The notes under the pieces are model-generated. The model worked only from the letters and a program-made list of their open reading frames with translations. It was not told where the DNA came from and searched no databases. 64,000 bases of DNA from Acanthosoma haemorrhoidale (Eukaryota; Arthropoda; Insecta; Hemiptera; Acanthosomatidae), in assembly GCA_930367205.1 (NCBI GenBank), contig CAKNEZ010000019.1, positions 62,001-126,000 on the forward strand, in the 5' to 3' direction. Positions 56,956 to 64,000 of this stretch are shown here, piece after piece. The translations under genes and the position numbers were made by a program. The stretch's first letter is position 1. The number at the start of each line of letters is the position of its first letter.

Positions 56956-57904
56956 GTATATATTACAATTATAATAATAATTGCATCTAACTGTAATAAA
57001 AATGCCGTGTTAAGTTTTTTTTTAATTTATCCATCACTATAATATTATATCTTAGAAATTCGGGTTCCTAGGCAAAAAATAATGCAGTATTTGAATTCAG
57101 GGCATTGAATTCGTATGAAATCAGCTCCAAACCACCTGTTGGCCTGTTATTTATCTGACCCGAATTTCTCAATCATGGCACTGAGGCCTATTTAACATTT
57201 GCCTATTTTAATAAACAGTTCATATCTCAGATAGTTGCATTTAAGTTTAAACCATAACGTGACATAAATGCTTTAAAGAAATAAAATTAAAGCTGTACGT
57301 GGAAGTAATTAGGTTTATTCCAGATAGTTTACTGAATGGCAATTCCGGCTGATAATCATCTTGAAAGGGAATGAACGAATAAGCGTACGGATCATTGAAG
57401 TGAACTACTGACTAACGAACGGCACACTGAAATGACCGACTTGCATATGAACGGTCAATGTGCTTAATACCATAAGCTGGCTTTCTCATTCCTCTTGATA
57501 TTCAAATGTTGACACACCACAATTTTGAAGATGATTTATTTATAAACGGATTAATATTATACTCTTAAAGGGCGGAGGAACAATTTTAAGATATGATTCG
57601 GCTGGTGAATTACGTAACATTTTATATATTAATCCATGTGGGTCAATGGAGCAACATTCAATCGGCTTAAAGAAATGAAGTGAACGGTTAGCTCTGAAAT
57701 GGTTGAACTAGCTCAAATGAAATTCAGGGCTCAAAAAGTATGACAGATGGGAACGCTGTGGTCTATTTAGGTCCAGACCCACCCCTTCTTTAAGGGCGGT
57801 CGTTCTCATCTCTTCCTGGAACATTACGTCAGGGTAGGCTCCAGGTATCTCGCTGACGTAAGAGCCAGCGAATAAGCTATCGTATTCCTACGGGCAATCC
57901 CACA
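56956..57904. other. No recognised feature
   Basis: No ORF or repeat relation seen. Confidence 0.4.
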
Positions 57905-58549
57905 TTTAAATGCGCAGAAGCTTTCATAATTATACAGCGTCCAGGCATAGCACACCAACTAACAACCTAGTATATCTGGGGATTAAAATGGACAGACACC
58001 TCCGTTTTAGTAACAGTTTTGCGAGGAAGTTGAAGCATACACGCACGAAGTCTTACCAGCTTACGCATTTATTGACTTCCCCCAATCTATCACTGCGTCT
58101 CAAGCTATTGATCTACAAGAGTATACTCAGGCCTACTCTGCTGTATGGTGCACCGCTTTTTCGTTATCTGACGTATACGACAGCTCGGTGACTCCAACAA
58201 TTCCAAAACGGTATACTGATGAAAGTGGTCAGAGGTACTTCATTCGAACAGCGGAGCAACAGTGAGCTTCACGAGATCTTTGATTTGCCTACGGTGAATT
58301 AATTCATCAAATTTTTCGACTCCCTGCAATACTTGGCAAACCCGGTGTTTAACACGATAACCAGCCTATCGATGCCAGGAACGCTTTAGTCTTAGGTTTG
58401 AGTTTGTAGTTCCCTCATTGTAGTCTGAAGGTGAGCCCTATCACCTAGTCCTGTACCCAGTGATTTGTAATTTTAACTTCAAATAGAAAATTTGTAAATT
58501 GTAAATTTTTTGATCAATAAAGGAGTTTTGAAAAAAAAAAAAAAAAAAA
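57905..58549 (+). mobile_element. Jockey-like LINE 3' end with poly(A), plus strand
   Basis: The RT thumb frame 57910-58191 reads LVYLGIKMDRHLRF, KLLIYKSILRPTLLYGAPLF and stops early. The tail continues with further stops (FDLPTVN) to a 3' UTR with GGTGAGCCCTATCACCTAG, AATAAA at 58516-58521 and A19 at 58531-58549. The signal-to-tail distance is normal for a polyadenylated transcript, so this copy derives from a correctly processed LINE RNA. Confidence 0.85.
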
Positions 58550-58872
58550 GCACAGGATCACCTCGGAACAACTGCAGACTCATCACGGTATAATTGTGTT
58601 ATTATCCAGTTATTCCGAGTACATCCAGTTAGTGATTTATAGTGGGCTATTGAAGTCATCAGGGCGTAATGTTTTTGGTCCTTGGCGGTTTTACTTAAAC
58701 ATCGATCATAAATTATCTCCAGTTCTCATGTCTATGCATATAATGATACATAATGTACCGCTTACATTAAACAATTCCGTCTTCCTCATGTAGTAGTAAT
58801 TGCTTTCATTTTTCCTTTTAAAATTTTTTTTTTGTTTTTAAAGTTATTTTAATTTGAGGATTGTTATAAGAA
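58550..58872. other. No recognised feature
   Basis: AT-rich, no motif. Confidence 0.4.
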
Positions 58873-59580
58873 ATGGTTAAAATACTTTATCGGCATGCAA
58901 TTTTCCTACACTTCAGTCCTTTTTTTCCTTTATTCATCAACAACAGCACCTGCTTGTAATTTATTATTCCTCCTTTTCAACAGCTCTCATCATCAAGTGC
59001 TACAACAAACAAAAATAATCACAAAAACATGAACCTTACTAGATCTGATAATATTATTATCAAATTAACACCAATATATTAAATCTAATAAAAGATACTA
59101 AGGAAAGCAATAATCGCATCTTTTGTATGTAAAAAATTAAACAATCTCACCACTCATTTAACCAAAAATATACAATGATTAAAATATCAAAATTGAAAAA
59201 CAAATTAGTAGATATACAGGTAAATATTATAACGAAGAATAAATAAATAATACATAATGCTTAACAGTTCTAATAATGCGTAAAAATTATTTTTTAATAC
59301 AAACACGAGGGAAGACAAAATTGAACGTTAGTTACATGTGGTTGTATTACTAAACCAGATCCATTCAAGCAGCAGAAAATATAATTAAAGCTGCATAAAG
59401 AACTTCTATAAAGAATTACAAATAGTAAATATAATCAGCTTTATTATGATAAAATTGTAATCTGCCTGATTGGGCAATGATAAATGTTTTATTCATACCA
59501 TAATTACAACTTTTAAACATCCCAGAGACCTCCCAGAGCCACATGGTTGTCACCTCCCTCGTATGCGAAAGAGGAAGCGG
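58873..59580. repeat. 708-bp direct duplication, copy 1
   Basis: Identical to 60328-61035 but for very few bases, with no indels. It includes about 550 bp of non-LINE flank and about 150 bp of a Jockey-like LINE 3' end (minus strand). Confidence 0.95.
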
Positions 59581-59756
59581 GTGTCCTGATGGGGTGTCCT
59601 TTGAAGTAGTCTGTACAGTTGTCCAAAGCGCCTGTTTAGTTCTTGTCTTTTTAGCCTCATATGGGGGTTCCATGTCAGTCTTTCTTCGAGATGGAAGCCT
59701 AAATACCGTACTGTCTCAGATACAGGGAGAGGAATGGAATTAAAATAACTAGGCAT
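59581..59756 (-). pseudogene. LINE RT thumb fragment, joined by internal deletion
   Basis: The minus strand reads SETVRYLGFHLEERLTWNPH and RQELNRRFGQLYRLLQRTP, the thumb of the family at 49184-50428. It is joined directly to the 3' UTR in copy 1; about 350 bp are deleted compared with 61036-61500. Confidence 0.8.
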
Positions 59757-59760
59757 AGTG

Positions 59761-59797
59761 TACTTACCTGGCGTGGGTGCTTACTGTGATCACAAAG
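59761..59797 (+). ncRNA. Truncated U1 snRNA fragment
   Basis: TACTTACCTGGCGTGGGTGC followed by TTACTGTGATCACAAAG matches the first 37-38 nt of U1. Here the stem-loop I loop keeps GATCAC. It lies head to head with a minus-strand LINE fragment. Far too short to function. Confidence 0.7.
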
Positions 59798-59965
59798 AAT
59801 ATATGAGTATTTTATTGTTATTATTATCTTTCAGTTTTTTTAATGATAATAAGGGAATCTCGTTTGGCATGACTCTACAATACAAGGCGTATAAATACAT
59901 TCTATTATATGTACTGCTATAAATTGTTTAACGATCCCTTAAAGCGGAAACTAACAATAAATAAC

Positions 59966-60228
59966 GCATGTTATCAATCAGTGTAACCGATTAGTCATAG
60001 AGCAGACAGGCGGACCGATGCGAAAAACGAAAATACAGAAAGGTCTTCATTCATTCAAAAACTAAACAGGCGCTTTAGACAACTGTACAGACTACTTCAA
60101 AGGACACCCTATCTCTCAATAGAAAATAAATTACTAATTTACAAAGTTATACTTAAGCCAATCAGGACATACGAAATAGAGATATGTGGGACATCAAAAA
60201 AGTCAAACACCAAGCGTATCCAATCCTG
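59966..60228 (+). repeat. Inverted-repeat left arm (LINE RT sequence, plus strand)
   Basis: 263 bp matching 61393-61654 in reverse at about 98%. Includes the LINE RT segment for LNRRF...LSIENKLLIYKVIL preceded by about 75 bp of non-LINE DNA. Confidence 0.9.
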
Positions 60229-60327
60229 ACCATTCATCTAATTGTCGAATTATCATAAATATTATCATATTATCATAAATGAAATAGAATAAGGGCGAGA
60301 ATAAAAATGCCCAAGCGACGATATGCC

Positions 60328-61035
60328 ATGGTTAAAATACTTTATCGGCATGCAATTTTCCTACACTTCAGTCCTTTTTTTCCTTTATTCATCAACAACA
60401 GCACCTGCTTGTAATTTATTATTCCTCCTTTTCAACAGCTCTCATCATCAAGTGCTACAACAAACAAAAATAATCACAAAAACATGAACCTTACTAGATC
60501 TGATAATATTATTATCAAATTAACACCAATATATTAAATCTAATAAAAGATACTAAGGAAAGCAATAATCGCATCTTTTGTATGTAAAAAATTAAACAAT
60601 CTCACCACTCATTTAACCAAAAATATACTATGATTAAAATATCAAAATTGAAAAACAAATTAGTAGATATACAGGTAAATATTATAACGAAGAATAAATA
60701 AATAATACATAATGCTTAACAGTTCTAATAATGCGTAAAAATTATTTTTTAATACAAACACGAGGGAAGACAAAATTGAACGTTAGTTACATGTGGTTGT
60801 ATTACTAAACCAGATCCATTCAAGCAGCAGAAAATATAATTAAAGCTGCATAAAGAACTTCTATAAAGAATTACAAATAGTAAATATAATCAGCTTTATT
60901 ATGATAAAATTGTAATCTGCCTGATTGGGCAATGATAAATGTTTTATTCATACCATAATTACAACTTTTAAACATCCCAGAGACCTCCCAGAGCCACATG
61001 GTTGTCACCTCCCTCGTATGCGAAAGAGGAAGCGG
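60328..61035. repeat. 708-bp direct duplication, copy 2
   Basis: Second copy of 58873-59580, offset exactly 1,455 bp. Here the LINE continues normally on its right. Confidence 0.95.
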
Positions 61036-61580
61036 AGTCTTGAAATGTCCCCCGCGCTCCTCCGTCAGCCGCGTGACAAAAAGCGTGAGAGCCACATACG
61101 GTCAGGACATGATTGGAGAAGCTGGCCATATACTGTTACGCACTCCCACTGTTACACATTGCTACAAATGGTCACGAGGCCACTGCTAATCTCCTAGGAG
61201 ATTCGTAGAGATGAGTGGCGCCGTGCAATGTCTGTGCTACGAGATTAGGATGGTTGGATAGGTTACTATGGAATTTTATAAACTTGGAAGGGATGAGTTC
61301 TAGAATGTAGGGTACATTAAGGTCGTTATGAAGTGTTTCGTTGTTGACGTAATAAGGGGCATTTACTATTGTTCTCAGGAGTTTTGATTGAAAGGATTGG
61401 ATACGCTTGGTGTTCGACTTTTTTGATGTCCCACATAGCTCTATTTCGTATGTCCTGATTGGCTTAAGTATAACTTTGTAAATTAGTAATTTATTTTCTA
61501 TTGAGAGATGGGGTGTCCTTTGAAGTAGTCTGTACAGTTGTCCAAAGCGCCTGTTTAGTTTTTGAATGAATGAAGACCTT
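60896..61580 (-). mobile_element. Jockey-like LINE 3' end, 5' truncated
   Basis: The minus strand covers the RT thumb from LNRRFGQLYRLLQRTP through KSNTKRIQSFQSKLLRTIV to the 3' UTR and ends near 60896. It is the family of 48830-53285. Its 5' part is fused to the DNA that also starts the inverted arm at 59966. Confidence 0.8.
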
Positions 61581-61654
61581 TCTGTATTTTCGTTTTTCGC
61601 ATCGGTCCGCCTGTCTGCTCTATGACTAATCGGTTACACTGATTGATAACATGC
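61393..61654 (-). repeat. Inverted-repeat right arm
   Basis: Partner of 59966-60228. Confidence 0.9.
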
Positions 61655-63460
61655 AAAATTAAAGAGGGTAGCAGAGCCGGAATTCAAAACCGGGAGAAAT
61701 TCTCTGGGTGTCTCAGTAAAATACAGCGAAACAAATCAATAAGTAAATTGAATACGCCGTAGTCGGTATTAAAAAAATATCCCACCAAATGCAATGCCCT
61801 GTTTTCACAGAATTAACGAGCTCCTTTAAGATAACAGCGTAAGGCGAAGATCAGTCTTTCTTTCTAGGCTTCCATAAAGATACGTGTACAACAACACACT
61901 TGGGGATGTTTCGTATGGAAGAACCTTCTTAGTTATGCATTTCCCTCGTTCTAACTTATTATGTCACTAGGGGGTAGCCGTAGCCGGTAGAATTCTAAAC
62001 TTCCTAGCAGCTGGAAAGGATGTTTATCCACACTCACTCCCTGGCCGTACCGTACAGGCATTGATACATCAGACGTCTTAGCAAGGGGAAATGAACGGAT
62101 CCTCCACTTCTTTACTCTCCGATTGCCTACAGACTCGTCTAAAGTCATTTAACTTTCATATTGGAACAGTGGAATTCCTCCGGAATGTGTAAACGATGGT
62201 ATAACAATATCAGCGGAAGACTGACTGTCCAAGCTAGAGTAAACCTTTCCGGGTTAACAAACTCCAAATGGCAGAGCATAAACATAATGGCACATTTTCC
62301 TACCGAACCCTTAAGATCGAAGAATCTGTTACCACCGCTAATACCTGCTCACTCCAAATAAAAGGGATCTGGCAGACTTATGTATTATACAGTGAACCTG
62401 TGACAAAAACGTCTATAGAAAAACTTTTGTAGTAGAGTTTCTTAGAAAGTCGGCTTAGGTTGATAAAATGAGTTATTAACTAACCACTGCATACATTTAT
62501 TAATGTCCAACGTTTTGACATACTCTGTTCTAGACTACTTTTTGCTAGTACAGCTCTATTTATGATTGGAGAAAATGATATTTTTAAACGTGTGCTAATT
62601 TTTGTTTGGACAACAATCGCATGGTAATTGTAATTTATTTCCATTTAAATTAAAATGTATACTTTTGTTGTCTCTACGATCAAAATGTATTTGTATTTAG
62701 TCGCATTCTACTAAATCGGCATGCACTTGGATAAGCCCAATGGAAGGAAACTTGTAGATGTATGGTTTAATATTAAGATTGTGTTTTATGACGCCTCTCC
62801 ATATATTGACGGTTGATTTTTTTTGCACACAAACAATAAATGATGTTGGAACACTTTAACTGTGGCGAAATAGTCTAAAATTTGATTAAAGAAAATAAAA
62901 ATTAATCGCAACGAACGATTGTATTTCTTAATCGGTTACATGAGGACACCGAGTGTGCTTATTGATGGTTTAAGAAAAATGACAAGGGAGGTTTAGACAA
63001 ATTAATTAATTCATCATCTATATTTTTTACGGGATTGAGATATTATTTAATGATGAGACCGGGGAAATTTCGTTTATTTTTTGAAAGCTCTCAGATTTGA
63101 AATCAAACGTCGAAGGAAAGATAGGAGGATCCTTTTTTGTCAGGAAAATTCTTACAAGTTTTTTCCCTATGTAGAAGAATCTATTCGGTAGGTATGGTAA
63201 GTAGAGCTTTTTTATGAGTTGGTCATTCAGTCAAGACTCAACGCAGCAGCACACACATAATGCCCTGCCCGGGTCGGCAGGCGCATGTATGTTCATTCGA
63301 ATGAGGCGAGATGATAAGAATTTATGACCCCACCCGAGGGCGGAGTTCTGACAAAAAATTGATTATAGACTCATCAAAAGTCCCCCTCCATGGAAATCTT
63401 TAGTAAAAGGCGAAAGATTTATTAGCTTTGAAGGGAGACCAGAGTTACCTGATATATATA
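61655..63460. other. No recognised gene
   Basis: AT-rich with short GC islands near 61980-62120 and 63240-63340. ORFs of 65-66 codons show no motif. Confidence 0.45.
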
Positions 63461-64000
63461 TTTTTTTTTTTTTTCCTAAACCCCATGAAGTTATACAATG
63501 AAAATATTAAAAGAAACTTTGCAAATTTCTCCTCATCCTGCTATGCACAGATGCATTTGAAGGAGTTCGTGTTACTCAACAATACAGATTGTGGTTAATA
63601 GGAAAACAATATGAATACAAATCTAGGTGATGGGGCTCACCTTTGGTTTAAAAATGGGAGAAAAAACTTACAAACTAAAAACTATACCTAGAACCTAAAA
63701 ATAAAGCGTCCCAGCCACGACAGCGTCCTGCCATCGATGGGGGAACGGAGCGGGGGTTATAGTGTTAAACACCGGGTTTGTCAAATATTGTAATGAGTCG
63801 AAAAATTTGATATGTCTACGCTGGATGAATTCATCCACCGTAGGCAGCTCAAATATCTCATGCAGCTCACTGTTTCTTCGCTGCTCGAATGAAGTACCTC
63901 TGACCACTTTCATCAGTATACCGTTTTGGAATTATTCGAGTTTCTTCGCAGTCGTATACCTCAGATAACGAAATAGCGGTGCACCATACAGCAGAGTAGG
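63461..64000 (-). mobile_element. Jockey-like LINE 3' end running off the window
   Basis: T14 at 63461-63474 is the poly(A) tail. The 3' UTR has AGGTGAGCCCCATCACCTAG. The ORF2 tail reads FEQRRNSELHEIFELPTVDE and IQRRHIKFFDSLQYLTNPVF from 63913 to 63695. Upstream sequence up to 64000 is RT thumb in another frame. Confidence 0.85.

Noticed and set aside
1..64000. rRNA, tRNA, bacterial operon or phage genes
   Set aside because: None recognised on either strand; all strong coding signals are eukaryotic mobile elements.

Overview
The window reads as heterochromatin-like intergenic or intronic DNA of an arthropod, most likely an insect. The evidence is the mix of mobile elements: BEL/Pao and Gypsy LTR retrotransposons, Jockey-like and R1/I-like LINEs, a Polinton-type B-family polymerase, a mariner remnant, an LTR primer-site layout, and a spliceosomal U1 snRNA gene with an insect-like proximal element. 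I see no bacterial operon, no rRNA or tRNA gene and no complete host protein-coding gene. The species cannot be named from sequence alone.

Layout. 1-4068: start of a Gypsy gag and its LTR lying against a decayed R1-like LINE (minus strand) whose ORF1 carries a DUF4780-like region. 4302-18490: a minus-strand Polinton-like block (protein-primed DNA polymerase plus three small co-oriented genes). It is broken open by a BEL/Pao element (6742-16338) and by two 5'-truncated copies of one R1/I-like LINE 3' end with target-site duplications. 18617-32430: a tandem array of about 1.45-kb units. The first unit contains a 917-bp insert carrying a U1 snRNA gene. The array is interrupted at 22338-29567 by a Jockey-like LINE that itself holds a complete Gypsy element with LTRs and a 5-bp target duplication. 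32431-48830: AT-rich DNA with minisatellites, a candidate LTR, LINE 3' fragments in both orientations, a roughly 320-bp repeat family, a LINE endonuclease fragment and a mariner relic. It also holds one 60-nt stretch that looks like a genuine spliced exon. 48830-53285: a nearly full-length Jockey-like LINE with two ORFs. 53899-64000: more LINE 3' ends, a decayed member of a repeated arthropod protein family, a U1 5' fragment, and a local rearrangement made of a 708-bp direct duplication and 262-bp inverted arms.

How the parts relate. Nearly all coding potential belongs to mobile elements, and almost every element carries frameshifts or stops, so most are listed as pseudogenes. The informative signal is in the nesting order (Gypsy into Jockey into array; LINE into BEL LTR into Polinton polymerase) and in the U1 sequence caught up in repeats. 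Protein family names come from recognising motifs by eye, not from a database search.
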